Shown here in pieces: positions 7,436 through 19,260 of a stretch of 64,000 nucleotides of DNA. Below the pieces are notes generated by a model. The model did not search any database and was not told the origin of the DNA. It saw nothing but the letters and a program-made list of their open reading frames with translations. Source of the DNA: Megalonaias nervosa (lineage: Eukaryota; Mollusca; Bivalvia; Unionida; Unionidae); assembly GCA_016617855.1 (NCBI GenBank), contig JAECUM010093705.1, positions 1 through 64,000 on the forward strand. The letters are read 5' to 3'. The position numbers were made by a program, and so were the translations under genes. Position 1 is the stretch's first letter; each line of letters opens with the position of its first letter.

Positions 7436-10400
7436 CTATCGACCTTGAACGTTGTCCCTTTTTATATGCTGACCAATATCGGCATGACCGTACGGTAAAG
7501 TGAAGTGATTGGGAAGCCGAACTCGCTTCTGGTACACGATTTGATAAACTTTTTCCAAGGGTCGACTGACGATTTGGTGTGTGGGTAAACGTACAATCTT
7601 GTGCGGTTCGTGGGTGGTCACTTTAAAGTTTCGATCCTGTCCAGACTGCAAGGCTTCTTTCAATATGCTAAAGTTCACTACTCGACTGGTGCGATAATTA
7701 AGAGTCGATCCTTTCACTTTACACTCCGTGTGCACATCTCCTTGATTGTTCCGGTATTCGTAGCCGTAATTTTTGGGACCGCCACTTGCAAAACTGAGAA
7801 TCTTGTGGTCAGGATGCTCGTCCGTCCAGGCTCCTAAACGGTCTCCTTCGATGACAGGGTGAGGTTGACCCAGGCGATCAATGTAGATGCAACTGTCCGT
7901 GTCAAAATACAGCACACGATCTCCTAATAGTTCTAAAGCTTCGTACAGTTTTAAGCGAGCATGGGCTGTCACGTAGGCCGCAATGATGACATTTCCAAAT
8001 TCGTCGGCTTCTACAAAGTCCAGTTCTTCTTCGTAATTGATTAAGAGCAAGTCCTCACGAACGACGTCCACGTGTTTCATGTATTTGGTTTTGTCGTGAA
8101 TCATCTGCAAGTATCGGAAAGGTTCTGTCAAATACTCCGTCTTGGGTAAACACGGTCGTTGTGCCATTTTGCCCCACAAACAATTCAACATCACTTTGGC
8201 AAACGATCGCCTTCCTTCGTTTTTCTCGATGTGGTCTAAAGTGATGCCTTCCTGCTTCCAGTATTTCTCTTTGAACTTTGTTTGGTCGTCGGGAGTGTGA
8301 CACCAGGAAGGGTATCCGCTAGCTTCTTGTTTCAGTTTCAAAAAGGCATTCACGTAGTCTGCAAAATGCCTTTTTGAGAATCGTCGCCCTTGTGGTATTT
8401 TTCTGTCTTGGGAAAGTGGTAAATTTCGTACACTTCTAACAGTTGGTATCCCAAGTCCAGAGCTTTAAACAATTCCACGCTGACCCACGTTCCCGTCAAG
8501 GCTCGTTCTTCCTGAGTGTGCTGACAAGGGTGGTCTTGGTTGCACGTTTCAGCACAAGTACGACACAAGGGAAACATCAGTTTTCCTTGGCAATGATGTG
8601 GTAAAACGGGATGGTACAAGTTCGTGGGAGGCAAGACTTTACACTTGATCAATCCTTCGTATTGTCGAATATTGTCCACGTCAATGTGTTCCGTCAGCAA
8701 TTGTGGGTGCCCTGCGGGAAAGTGACAATATTTGCACACGTACGGATACAGAGAACACACGTCCAAGTCTTTGATTTCTTCTCCTTTCTCCTCGTCGACT
8801 TGGTACAGCAAACAGGTGGCATTCGTCCGTCCTCCGTACAAACTGTCCCGCGGGTTCAGAGGGTCCACCAGCGTGTAACTTTCCACGATACGCTTAAACT
8901 CGGGATCGGTTTTCAATCGCTGATCGTACTCGTGTTCCCACATTTCCACTACTTGGTATCCTTGCTCTTCTAACGTCAAGCGCCGCTGACAAGTGGCCTG
9001 GTACAAGTCTTCCATGGTCCGTTGTAAAAACTGGTTTTTAGTGTCACGTTGAGGGTAGCAGATGGGACATCCGTGAAATAAGCACCCGTTAAACTCGTAC
9101 ACCATCTTGGGGTTTTCTAAGTCCCAGCCGTCTACCGAATACCTTCCGATGGTCTTTTCGCCTCCTCCGTTGCGAGCATGTTGGATCCATTTGTCTTCCT
9201 TCTCACACAAGTAATGTAACCAACGTAGGGCTTTGACCGAGTATTGACGTTTGACAAAATTGGTCGTTTGAGGACTGATGACAGCTAAGGTGTTTTCGGG
9301 CATGAATCGTTGACGATACACTAAGGAACACGCTTTGGCAATGGTACAAGCTTCTTTCAAAGGATCGATCCCTCCGTGTTCCATGAACAGTTCTCGAAAT
9401 TTTCCACAGCAGCGACGTAAAATGTCTACATCGGAACGACAATATTTTAACATTTCTTCTTGAAAGTCAAAAGGGTCCGAAGCGTGAGTCTGGTACCATG
9501 CGTAGAAAGCTTCTCGTTGTTCGGTACGCATGTTGTCGGGGTCGTAGTAGTGAGCCTCAGGCAAATGGGGTAGAACAGCGTGTTGATTGGCTTCGGTATT
9601 GAAAAAGTGTGGAAAATAGCCTTTGGCCATTTCTGTCATGCCAAACGTTTTAGGCATGCGGCTCAAAGGCATAGCCAAGTAACTCATTGAATCTTTAAAC
9701 TGTACTTGTCCCACTTGCATGGAAATGATTTTGGCTCCGTTCAAAGTTACTTTCGGACGTTCGGTACTTTGTTCCGTATAGTATCTCAACAGAAATTGTC
9801 CATCGTATCCCGAAAAATTGTGAGCCATCACCGTGGCATGGCGATGACAATCTCCGTAACGTTCGATATCTTCTTGGCTCCACGTCTCGTCGATAGGGTT
9901 TAAGATCCATTGGGCAAAATCGGCCAGTGTGTTCGATCCCCGAAAGATTTTTTCACGTCCTCCAGGAATCTTGCTGCAGTAAGGGCAATGAGTCAAGATA
10001 GGCTCTTGGATGCACTTCTCGCACGCTCGGTGAGCCACGCAGAAATTAGGAATGTGAATGCCAGTCTCTTGCATGCATTCGAAATCGAAAAAGATGAAAT
10101 TCCCTTTCTTCTTCTGGTCATTCTCTTCTTCTTCTTCATGTTTGGAATGGTATTTTTGAATGTAGCATTGGTGTTCCAAGTCCACGGTTTGGCGACAAAT
10201 GTGACATCGCTTCTTTCCTGAACAGACGTGCGCCTTGGCATTGTTGGTACGTATGCCTTGTCCACAAGTAGGGCACAATCTCAAGAGCTGACAAGCACAT
10301 TTCTGCTGTGAACCTTGCGTCTTTAGGTGTTGTTGGTAACAGGCAGGACTGACAAACGTGCGCTGACAAACAGAGCAATGCACTCGTTCTTGTCCTTCGT

Positions 10401-11523
10401 CCAGACAGGGTGTAGAAGCTAAACATCCTGAGCATTTCGATCCACAATGCTTGTGTTGCTCTCGATTGTTATAGCCATAGTCACATTTCTCACAGTAATA
10501 ACTGTATGACAGGAATGCAGTGATACTGGTAATGGCATCAAAATGTTCATCGTGATAATAGACGTGAATGTATTTTCCGTCTTTAAAATCTTGACCTCGA
10601 AACAACAGAGGTCCGCGCACTTCTTGAGGGTGAACTTTCAAGGTGTAACGTGGAGCCAAGACGTCTTGCAACTTTTGCATTTCAGGAATGCCGCAGGGTG
10701 TGTCTTTAGCTAACCCCGCTTGCTGTAACAGGAGTTCTGCTTCTCTTTGTTGTTTGGCTCGGTCCGATCGTTGAATAGTTTTCCAGGCTCTTTTCCATTC
10801 TACCGTATCGTTCTTGTCAGCATACGTTTGTCCCACCACGATGGCACGGGCTAAGCACATCTTGTCTTTTGGATTGTTAATTTGGACGAGACTACGCTTG
10901 AGGTTACGCAAGTTGTCTACCAACATCAACTTTTTTTTACCTGTCCCTTGGGGAAGAGACACGTGGGTCATGTACAGTGTCGCTTTTCCGTCCGTGATGT
11001 GAAATTTGTCGTTGGATTGTTGTACGTGTTGAATCTTGTCCATGATTTTGGAAGGTGTCAATTCTGTTGGACTGCTAAACTCGATCCAAACGGGAGACTT
11101 CAAATTGTCGTGATGAATAGAAAGTCTCAAGCGATCGTCTTCTTTGGCTCGACATTGCCGTTTTAGTGTGGTTAACAAAGAATCCCACACATCGGTGATG
11201 AACCCTTCTGCTTTTTCCAAGGGTACGTCAGACCTGAAATCTTTAAATTTCACTGCGTACGTGTAGGCCGTGGTTCTAAATTTTCTGGAAGAGCGTTTGT
11301 CCGTCTCCCGAATATGGTAGTACTTTTCAGGGTTTACGAATGGTAATGGACTTTGATTTGGTGTAGACTCTTTAGGCTTCGATTCTGGTTCACTCATCTC
11401 ATCTTCAAAATCGCTGGCATGAATTTGTGCCAAGACTTCAGCTACTGTGCGAGGCGATAAATCACGTTTCTGCCTCTTACTTTCTTCTTCTTCTTTCTTT
11501 TCGAAATGATGCGATCGTTTCAT
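7436..11523 (-). pseudogene. PolB: Polinton protein-primed family B DNA polymerase, tandem copy 2 (one frameshift)
   Basis: Same domain order as copy 1: N-terminal Cys/His clusters, Exo I FFDFEC, Exo II, Exo III, FNGCLFHGC block, palm motif A DVCSLYP, motif B KVMLNCLWGK, motif C YFDTDSC (the canonical DTD form, unlike copy 1). The frame breaks near 8350-8370 by loss of one A in an A run (GCAAAATGCC against GCAAAAATGCC in copy 1), between motif A and motif B. The break that disables copy 1 is absent here. Each copy therefore has one different homopolymer indel, which could be sequence error or real decay. The C-terminus ends DNVQGR, about 12 residues past the conserved core. Confidence 0.92.
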
Positions 11524-11657
11524 CTTGACGGCAAAAAGTCAAATGACTACCTGTGAAACACCATGAACCCCTATATATCTATGTCAGACCAGGGCATATA
11601 TAAAGGGCTAGTGACTCCCCTCTCAGTATTCATTTCGCTCTCAAGCCGACCAGCACA
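11524..11657. promoter_or_regulatory. Divergent promoter between PolB and the zinc-knuckle gene, copy 2
   Basis: Nearly identical to the promoter at 4716-4849. ATATATAG faces PolB (11571-11578, minus strand) and TATATAAAG faces the zinc-knuckle gene (11597-11605). Confidence 0.75.
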
Positions 11658-12104
11658 ATGGAAGAACCCACACAGATCGAACTTCTGATTAGAGCATTGC
11701 GAGGTGTGATAAGAAAGTTTTCTTCAGACAAGCCGACGGACTACTCTCCTTCCTTTCGAGATAAAAGTCAAGATACTTGCTATATCTGTCAAAAGAAAGG
11801 GCATTGGGCTACAGAATGTCCAGACCGTCAAAGAAGCAAGGCCAGTGTCAAAAGAAACAAAAGTCAAGATACCTGTTATCATTGTCAAGAGAAAGGACAT
11901 TGGTCTTCAGAGTGCCCTAAGAAACAACAGGAGCAGGAGAAGGAGGAAGAAGAAACAGAGGTGACCTCGACAAAAGAAGAACCCCGACACGTTCAGAAAG
12001 AGAAGACAGAAAAGAAAAGAAGACGAGAAAAATGTGAGGAAGAAGAAGAGGAAGAAGAGGAAAAAAGTGTAAAAGTGAAGAAATTGAAAAAACAGAGAGA
12101 GTGA
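11658..12104 (+). CDS. Two-CCHC zinc-knuckle protein, copy 2 (both knuckles intact)
   Basis: A 148-aa protein with complete CCHC knuckles CYICQKKGHWATEC and CYHCQEKGHWSSEC, then a Glu-run and Lys-rich tail. This is the better-preserved of the two tandem copies: the zinc His missing from knuckle 2 at 4850-5296 is present here. Probably a nucleic-acid-binding protein that works with PolB (inference from motif and position). The ORF is open from the ATG with no disabling change. Confidence 0.87.
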   Translation: MEEPTQIELLIRALRGVIRKFSSDKPTDYSPSFRDKSQDTCYICQKKGHWATECPDRQRSKASVKRNKSQDTCYHCQEKGHWSSECPKKQQEQEKEEEETEVTSTKEEPRHVQKEKTEKKRRREKCEEEEEEEEEKSVKVKKLKKQRE

Positions 12105-12347
12105 AAGAAAAAAGAGACAGAAGAAATCTATGAACTTTTTTAAAAGTGTTGTGTTGTGTTATGTTGTGATATTGAATTGTAAAAAATTTGTAACAGAATA
12201 GACCAAACTGAAAAAAACGTAAGTGTCTCTTGGTTTTCATTATTTAGAAATAATAAGGACCTACACTCATACACTCACAACACGTACATCATAGGGTTAA
12301 AGAAGGGATTTTGAGTTTTAATTGATTTTGGCAAAATGAATAGTCAC

Positions 12348-12383
12348 TCTTTTCGAGAGTATTGGGTAGCCCTGAAAAGGACT
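12348..12383 (-). terminator. Histone-type mRNA 3' stem-loop plus purine element of the 213-aa-type gene, copy 2
   Basis: AGTCCTTTTCAGGGCT at 12368-12383 (minus strand), then ACCCA, then GAAAAGA at 12348-12354. It begins 30 nt after the stop codon. Sequence and spacing match copy 1. Confidence 0.75.
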
Positions 12384-12413
12384 GTTGAGTGTTTGTTTTT
12401 CCTTAGAACAAAC

Positions 12414-13049
12414 TCAGGAACGAGAATCAATTCGCTTTAACTGTCTTAAGCCTTTGCCACGGCCAAGGCCTACTTGTGGACTTGCTCCTGTCAATGATTT
12501 AGTAGATATCACTAGGGGTGGTATCTCTGGTGTAGTCACAGGGTTAGGTTGTTTGGCTCGGGAAGGTCTTTTTCTCTTGGGTCGTAATAAAGAAGTCTGA
12601 TACATTTGTTTCAGACTTCTTAACTCGGCCAAAATGTCCAAGAGTACCGTGACCGTTTGACTTTCGCTGTTCTCCTTCTCTCCTAGACTTTGTTTCTTCT
12701 CTACTGCTTCTTCTTCCTGTTGTTTCCTTCTTGCCTCTTCTTCTTCTCGCTGTTTCTGTTCAAGAAGAAATGCTTGCTCTGCTTCTTTCTGCTGCTGTAA
12801 AAATTTCTCCAATTCTTCTCTCTGTCTTTGTTTAAAATCGTCGACACGTGGTAATGAAGGAGAAAGTGGCGAAGGTACTGGTACCGGAACAAATTCTTGG
12901 GAAGAAGATAAAAAATCTACTAAATCCCAGTTGAAATCAACCTCTTCGGGAAGTAGCACTGTGTTCACTTTGGTAGCTGCTGCTGTACCATTACTTCTCG
13001 TCTCCACAGCCGGTGCACCCCAATTCATTGTCTTCTTAGGTTCCGTCAT
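12414..13049 (-). CDS. 211-aa coiled-coil protein, copy 2 of the 213-aa protein (unknown function)
   Basis: Two residues shorter than copy 1 through length changes in the Ala and Glu runs; otherwise the same architecture. It has the acidic-hydrophobic patch EEVDFNWDLVDFL, a long Gln/Glu coiled coil, the basic cluster RPKRKRPSRAK and the tail GRGKGLRQLKR. The frame stays open in both tandem copies in spite of several run-length indels, all multiples of three. That hints at past purifying selection or very recent duplication. TATA box at 13101-13110 and TGACGTCA at 13115-13122 upstream; histone-type stem-loop downstream. Confidence 0.8.
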   Translation of the reverse strand: MTEPKKTMNWGAPAVETRSNGTAAATKVNTVLLPEEVDFNWDLVDFLSSSQEFVPVPVPSPLSPSLPRVDDFKQRQREELEKFLQQQKEAEQAFLLEQKQREEEEARRKQQEEEAVEKKQSLGEKENSESQTVTVLLDILAELRSLKQMYQTSLLRPKRKRPSRAKQPNPVTTPEIPPLVISTKSLTGASPQVGLGRGKGLRQLKRIDSRS

Positions 13050-13284
13050 GTTTCACAAAACACTACCGCATCGATTCACTGCGCACAGACGCTAGTGTGC
13101 CTATATAGGAAATGTGACGTCACAGGTAGCTCTCTTCGGATTGGAAGACAGACTCCGCGAAGTGACTGAATTTTGTAACGCGTGTTGGGATTGGTGAACC
13201 CTTTCAATCCGTTTCGATCCGGTCTTCCACTATAAATAAACGCGGTTCACTTCATTCCCTTCACCTGTTCTCGTCACAGAGAAG
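13050..13284. promoter_or_regulatory. Divergent promoter of the coiled-coil and small basic genes, copy 2
   Basis: CTATATAGG at 13101-13109 (facing left), TGACGTCA at 13115-13122, TATAAATAAA at 13231-13240 (facing right, about 50 bp before the ATG at 13285). Confidence 0.72.
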
Positions 13285-13539
13285 ATGTTGATCGACGTAG
13301 AATCCTCTACTTTGGTATCCTCAATGCTGTTCCGTACAGACTTACCCATGTATGTGAAAACAAAATGGACTGTCATCCGGATCACCGGTGCCACTCTTTG
13401 GAAAAGAAGATGTTATGTGGAAAGACAAGGCTGTCTTAAGCGGACTCTCATCTACGGACCAGAAGTGAGACACAGTTTAAGACAAACTTTGAGAAATTTG
13501 AGGAAGATAAGAAGACCTATGCGATGTCCTGTATGTTAA
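13285..13539 (+). CDS. 84-aa basic protein, copy 2 of the 92-aa protein (stops eight codons early)
   Basis: Same start and sequence as 6486-6764, but the codon after CPVC is TAA instead of GAA, so the protein ends exactly at MRCPVC. The stem-loop then lies 32 nt after the stop. Function unknown; see the copy 1 entry. Confidence 0.68.
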   Translation: MLIDVESSTLVSSMLFRTDLPMYVKTKWTVIRITGATLWKRRCYVERQGCLKRTLIYGPEVRHSLRQTLRNLRKIRRPMRCPVC

Positions 13540-13571
13540 CAGAATGGTGTTAACATCACATAACAAACAAC

Positions 13572-13608
13572 GGCCCTTTTCAGGGCCACTTCCAATGCCT
13601 CGAAAAGA
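13572..13608 (+). terminator. Histone-type mRNA 3' stem-loop plus purine element of the 84-aa gene, copy 2
   Basis: GGCCCTTTTCAGGGCC at 13572-13587 with a perfect 6-bp stem and TTTC loop; GAAAAGA at 13602-13608. Confidence 0.8.
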
Positions 13609-14046
13609 TCTTAATTTTCATTTTATCTCCACCCTAAACGAATATATATAAAACCCTTCCTCTACTAAAAAACACGAACGCTCTTGATTCGTGTTTGTCT
13701 ATAGCCCTCTCTCAGGTAGCCTGACGTCACAGTACTTCTCTTTTTGCTACATTGTTACCAGTGTGACGTCATGCCACCTGTCGCTTATCGCTCTACAAAC
13801 CCACAGTCTCCTAGTCGCCGCTCTACAAAATTTCCATTGTCGCTATACAGGCCCAGGGTGTTCTAGTCCCTCTACTCAATTTTCCATTGTCGCTATACAG
13901 GCCCAGGGTGTTCTAGTCCCTCTACTCAATTTTCCATTGTCGCTATACTGGCCCAGGGTGAGATTTTATTTCTTGTCGCTATACTGGCCCAGGGGGGGTC
14001 TGTAATGCTAATTCCCATTGTCGCTACGGTACCCCACTATACTACT
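13609..14046. repeat. Polinton terminal repeat region, copy 2, and right end of element 1
   Basis: Contains TGACGTCA (13764-13771) and five repeat units from about 13828, each with CCATTGTCGCTATACNGG and CCCAGGGTG. All five read GTCGCT where the units of copy 1 read GACGCT. The end CCCCACTATACTACT resembles the terminus of element 2 (CCCCTATTACTACT), so the element is taken to end at about 14046. The exact last base is uncertain. Confidence 0.75.
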
Positions 14047-14049
14047 ACT

Positions 14050-14530
14050 ATCTGTATAGCGCCTCCTTGAGTAGACATGTATACGTCCTGTACTTATGTT
14101 GGTCACATTTAAGTGATAAACTTTCCAAGGACAATAAATCTTCTCTGTCCTGGTCCAAACCAAGATTTTGTCAGGTTTCACGAGTTTAGCTCTCTGCGGT
14201 ATTCTTTATAGATCCTCTGAAGTGACAGTAACATCAGTAACGGTGTCAATTTTTAAAGCACTTTCCTGTCCCTGAACTATGACATTTGCTATCCATTGTT
14301 TCGCTCTAGAATAAAGACCGCATAGCAATACATAAGATACAATATTATCGAGGTTCTCTACCTCGAAAATATTATGTGTTAGTTCTGCGCAGAGTGTCAA
14401 AACTTGGAACGTTTATTGCAGGTTGCTCTTCTTGCAGGGTATTTGTCTCTGCTGCAAGGATTTTCCCCACATCTTTCATATTCCCATGCCATCAGCACTA
14501 TAGTTCAATTCGTCATTTCTCCATAGATGA
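14050..14530 (-). pseudogene. Ty3/gypsy gag zinc-knuckle and aspartic protease remnant
   Basis: Minus-strand frames show a decayed nucleocapsid stretch (CGENPCSRDKYPAR then CNKRSKF, stop, HSAQN) followed by a protease-like stretch in which KIDTVTDVTVTSEDL stands where gypsy proteases have an active-site DTGADVT. Stops and frame changes are present. The adjoining reverse transcriptase piece is on the opposite strand, so the remnant has been rearranged. Confidence 0.6.
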
Positions 14531-14589
14531 CTGGAACTGAGTTTATTCGTAGTTAGGGTTGATGAAGTCATCAATAGAGACAAACGTTC

Positions 14590-15360
14590 TTTAAAAGTAT
14601 TCTGTGGAATGGGAGTACAAGATAGGACTTAAACCAGTTTTAATTCCTTTTACACATATTGTACCTAGGAAGGTTTATAATCCATTAACGGATAAAGTGA
14701 AATCGGAATTACAAAGTGTACAGATATTAAACGCCATTATTCGTGAAGATAACCCAAAGGAGTGGTGCGCAGGTATGGTCGTGGTGCCAAAAGTTAACTG
14801 TATTATTTTGTAGGTCTCACCAGACTAAACGAATCCATAATGCTCTGTAATACCAAGTGTAGATCCAACTTTGGCTCGGTTAGCTTTCAGCAAGCTAGAT
14901 GCCAACTCTGTTTTGGGCAAATAATGCTTTACCTGAGTCTCATGATTTTACAACTTTCCTTATGTCATTTGGTCACTTTTGCTTTAATTGACTACCACTG
15001 GGAATTTCGTCCACACCTGAATGTTTCCATAAATATATGTCCCAAAATCTTGAGAGAATTTCTTAGGTAGTATATCAAATGGACGATGTTCAAGTATTTG
15101 GGAGCGATCAATCATAGCATCATGAAAGGTTGAACATTGTTATGGTTACATTGAAAATGCAGGAATTATGCTCAATGAAAAATGAGTTTTCTAGAGCCTC
15201 GGTGACGTTCGTAAGGCACGTTGCGTACTCTATGGGATCGATCCAGAAAACAAAATGTTCGCGACAATGGAAATGAAACCACCCAAAAATGTCTCAGAAG
15301 TTAGACGATTTCTGGACATGGTAAACAAAGTAAGCAAATTATTGTCCAAAATAGCTGAAA
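14590..15360 (+). pseudogene. Ty3/gypsy reverse transcriptase remnant
   Basis: The plus strand shows WEYKIGLKP...PFTHIVPRKV...PLTDKVKSEL...EWCAGMVVVPK, the start of a gypsy-type RT. Broken pieces of fingers and palm follow in several frames (for example LTRLNES, then a KMKPPKNVSEVRRFL block near 15268-15315). No full-length frame survives and no YxDD box could be read. Family assignment rests on the order and spacing of these blocks. Confidence 0.65.
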
Positions 15361-15689
15361 AAAAACAAAACAAATGGGAGTGGTGATATCCAACACATTA
15401 AAAACGAGTCCGGCCGGACAGTTCTCTGCGGGGTTCCCTGACCCGGTACCTGACAATTGTCCTACCAGTCCATCCCGATACAGTTATGTATTGGATTGAA
15501 GTATTCAACTCATGAGGTATAGTCTCCTGATTGTGAGAAGTTGTGCATTTAGCGTGCGTTGCCATATTTAGTATATATTGTGGTGAAAAACACAAATGCC
15601 ATCGGGATAATTACGTATTAAACTGTCTACGGTCTTCCTTTTTCTTTTTACAGAAATTTTAAAGCAATAAAGATACTAACACCTGTCAG

Positions 15690-17230
15690 AAGTGCAACGA
15701 ACATCTACTTGTTGTTTACCTGCTAATTGGAAGGTTGGCGGAAATCATTTAATTTGGCTGTCGTGGTTTTTTATTTGTATATAAAGGTTTGTCTTTTTAT
15801 GGTTGAGAAGAAGTGCGAGATTGTACAAAGCACATGCGCATACGGTGGTATGAAGAGATGCGAAAGATCAAAAAGCTGTTTTCAGATCACCAAACCCCAT
15901 TCTCTCAATCTTTCATTCATATAAACGAGAGTCTTTTACTGTTTTAACTGAAGTTTGCGGTTTACTTTCAGGCATTTTATGTGTTTTCTTTAATTATTTT
16001 TATTTCTCTCCTCCAGGATTTATTATTATATATACAGAAAATTTACTCCTTCCAAATAGTAGGCCTAATTTCTCAACTATTTTTGTCAAATATTTATTTG
16101 TTGCTGCTGTCAATTTATTTTGTTTTAGCGAAAATTCATTTTATTTGAGGGTAACACATTCTGATACCGCTGCTTGCTATTATTTTGTATCGTGTCAGGA
16201 TGTACCATTCTTTAGCTTTCATTCCCAATACTACCACATTGCTCTCTGGTGGAAAGAACATATGTGATTCTTTATATTAAATTATTAATCAGTTCTTGAT
16301 TTAAAAAAAAATCAACCCCAAAACACAATTTAAAAAACAAAACAAAAACAAAAACAAACAAACAACAAACCAAACAAAAGCAAACCAAAACAAACCCAGG
16401 AATAATATGACACTAATCAACAACAAATTTCGAAAAATATGGGCGACTGGTCTTCGTTGCTGCGTTGTAGTCTATATCTTACCAGAAAATATAAGCAATT
16501 TGGATTTAGATTTACTGTACACTATTATAAGGACTCTGCGTTGGATCAATGAAGCAAGTAGTAGCGTCCCAAATCATGTAGTTGTATCGATTTCAGGGTG
16601 ATATAGTTGCCGTGTGACAAAATAATGCGACAGTTAAAAAAATGTGTAAATATTTAACTTGAGACCGGGAAAAGTAATCTATATCACTTGAGAGATAAAT
16701 ATCGCACATTAGGGATCAAACTGTAACCTATATGTTGTAAATAATGCTGGTTTCCAGAAAGAAGGTCCTCTTAATTGTTTGATTACAACTAAACAAGTCT
16801 AAACCTCCAGTTGAATGTGTTGAGTACAAAACATGACCCAGATCCAAACTCAAACCCATTTCCTAATTGTGTTGACAAAGTTTTTGAATTTACAGAAAAA
16901 CTTAATTTTTGATTGCACCTTTAGACGTAAAACCTTTCCAAAATGAGATGTTAACTAGCATGTATTATTTCTGCTGAGAGAGAGAGAGAGAGAGAGTCAG
17001 ACAGACAGACAGACCGACAGATTGTGCTTCTATGATTAGAGGGGCATGAAATTCACTTATGTTTATGTAATGTAACACTAATCGTAGCTTTTTCAGGATA
17101 GACGGAAAGCTAAAATACCTATATGTATTAAACACACCTATTTTATCCAAACAGGGTTACTGCATTTTATTCACGCACCTACATCTAAATATTATGGCAG
17201 AAAATGCGAGTTTAATATAGTGTTTGTTGA

Positions 17231-17314
<84 letters not shown>

Positions 17315-19260
17315 GTACGTCGACGTTGTAAAGTTTACGAGATCTTTAAGTTATTCTGTATAACTTCTGTCTCAGTTTTTGATGAATCATTGTAAGTCGA
17401 CGTTACGAGATTTTTAAGTTGTTCAGTAAACTTGTCCGGATACAGATTTGTACATTTACTTACACCAAATACTTAATTTATTATTTCATCATACTTCACT
17501 ATTTGAACCATCTGCTTATCTCAGTGTTATTCTCATTAAAAAAAGCTCGTAATTCTGCACTATTTGTGAAACTCTGAAGCATATATTCTTAAGTTTGAAC
17601 CCAACAAATTAATATTTTTATTCTCTTGAACGTTATTCTTCAACACACCTAACTTTGTACACTTTTATTACACCCAAACTTGTAAAGAAACAGGCAATAT
17701 CTCTAGATATCGATGTTGCTGCTTTCATGCTAAAGTAGTGAAATATGTTTTGTTCCGTTTCTCCTTTCCCCTTTGAAAACTGTTGTATTCAATGCAATCT
17801 AGCTTTGAGTCCTTATTAGTGTTGTGTTGAAAATTTCCAATTGTTATTTCGTGTTCGTTTCGCTAATTGTCTTCATAGATTGATAGGTCTAGTAAATTAC
17901 ATTTAGTGAAATAATACCATTGAGTCGCAGAGTTCTAATACTTGTTAGATACGTGTGAGTACTGACTTAAGATATAATTTGTTAAAATATATTCAACTTA
18001 GAGTCGTGTTAAACTTTACTATGGTCCAGACCTCCATATACGTAAACTACTAAGGGTGAATGAAGAGTATTCACTATTTTATGTAAATGAGATAACTTTG
18101 GGAAAGAAAAAAAAAAGTACAGTTGGGGCTGTTGGTTGGTTGATGGTGGTGGTACTGGTAACCAAGCACAGTTCTTGGGTTATTTCTTAAGTGCCCTGGA
18201 ACGTTATATTTCACGTGACATTATAATCTTGCAGCGACAAACTTTCAAGAGTGTGTACAAGACATCTCTTAATCGACCTGAAAAATATTAGTGATTGCGC
18301 TTTTAATTGTCGCTGTCATCTGTGCTGGATCAAATTTACATTGTGTACCAGGGTAGCACGATGAGCAGAAGTGGATGTTACTGTCAGTTTTGCAAATTAC
18401 TGGTAAACATTGGCGAGAAAAAATGGATTGAATATTCACAATTCAATTTTGACACGAAACTTAGATAAATACGTCATAAGCTAATGAGTATAAAAGTGAA
18501 AGAACTGTAAAATAAACACAGGAGTCATCAGTGCTATGAGCATCAAGTGGGGCTAACTGAAAACAGGATAGCCACTAGCCACTGGGCGATATCTGAAGTA
18601 TTTTTTCTGCTAAAAATTTTGAAATGTAGGGATTTGTGTTCTTAATATTTTTCTGAGTTGTAATATTGCCATCGAAAACCTTTGCTTTGAATTTGCAAAT
18701 AGAACAATATTCTAATTGGGGAGTTGTAAAGCTTTAAGGGCAACTTTTCTGATCAAAATGAGAACAATCAATGTATTCAAAGTACTACCGTGCTACTAAT
18801 TTAAGTGATGGGCATAAGAGTGGATGGCATAACATTTTTCAGCATTAGCATGAGTCTCGTTTTTTAAGGCATAACACAACAAAAGAATCTTCCAACAGTT
18901 GGCGTTACATACTGGTAGCACAAGCAAAATCTTTTACATGAGGACACTGTCTTATCAACCCAGTATCATATCCATATGTCAGCAAATCACGTGGTATATA
19001 ATAGTTTCCACTACATGACAGGCTTATGACGCAGTGCATGCATGGTAATCTTGATCTTATGCGAGTTTATTGAGCATTATACCATTGGCTTTTAAATACC
19101 GTCTGTACTTGCTTATAAGTCAGGTCCAATGGTAAAAACATAGACCCTGATCGCATAATGAGCCGGCAGATCTGGGTCTGTGCGGTTTGCAAGTTTATAC
19201 GTCACTAATTTAATACGTTCTACACAATACAACACACAAAATGAAACAGTGTATTTGGCG
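15690..19260. repeat. Host segmental duplication, copy A (no gene recognised)
   Basis: Long stretches match 50170-56450 in the same orientation. Examples are the blocks around 15800-16250 against 50220-50650, 16640-16740 against 51260-51380, 17780-18530 against 53750-54690, and 18540-18730 against 56125-56315. No coding exon is recognisable; short ORFs here are not conserved in the other copy. The region contains an A-rich run at 16300-16390 and a (GA)n tract near 16975-16996. Confidence 0.7.
17234..17311. repeat. (AT)n microsatellite
   Basis: About 39 uninterrupted AT units. Copy B of the segmental duplication has other sequence at this point. Confidence 0.95.

Larger units (their letters stand above)
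397..14046. repeat. Tandem duplication of a 6.8-kb Polinton polymerase-half unit
   Basis: Positions 397-7203 and 7204-14046 carry the same genes in the same order and orientation at an offset of 6807-6808 bp: BIR gene start, PolB, zinc knuckle, 213-aa gene, 92-aa gene, terminal repeats. By eye the copies differ by scattered substitutions and short run-length indels. At the junction (7203/7204) the terminal sequence of copy 1 abuts the middle of the BIR gene of copy 2 with no spacer, so copy 2 lacks the 3' part of BIR and everything beyond. The capsid half of this element would lie left of the window. Confidence 0.93.
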
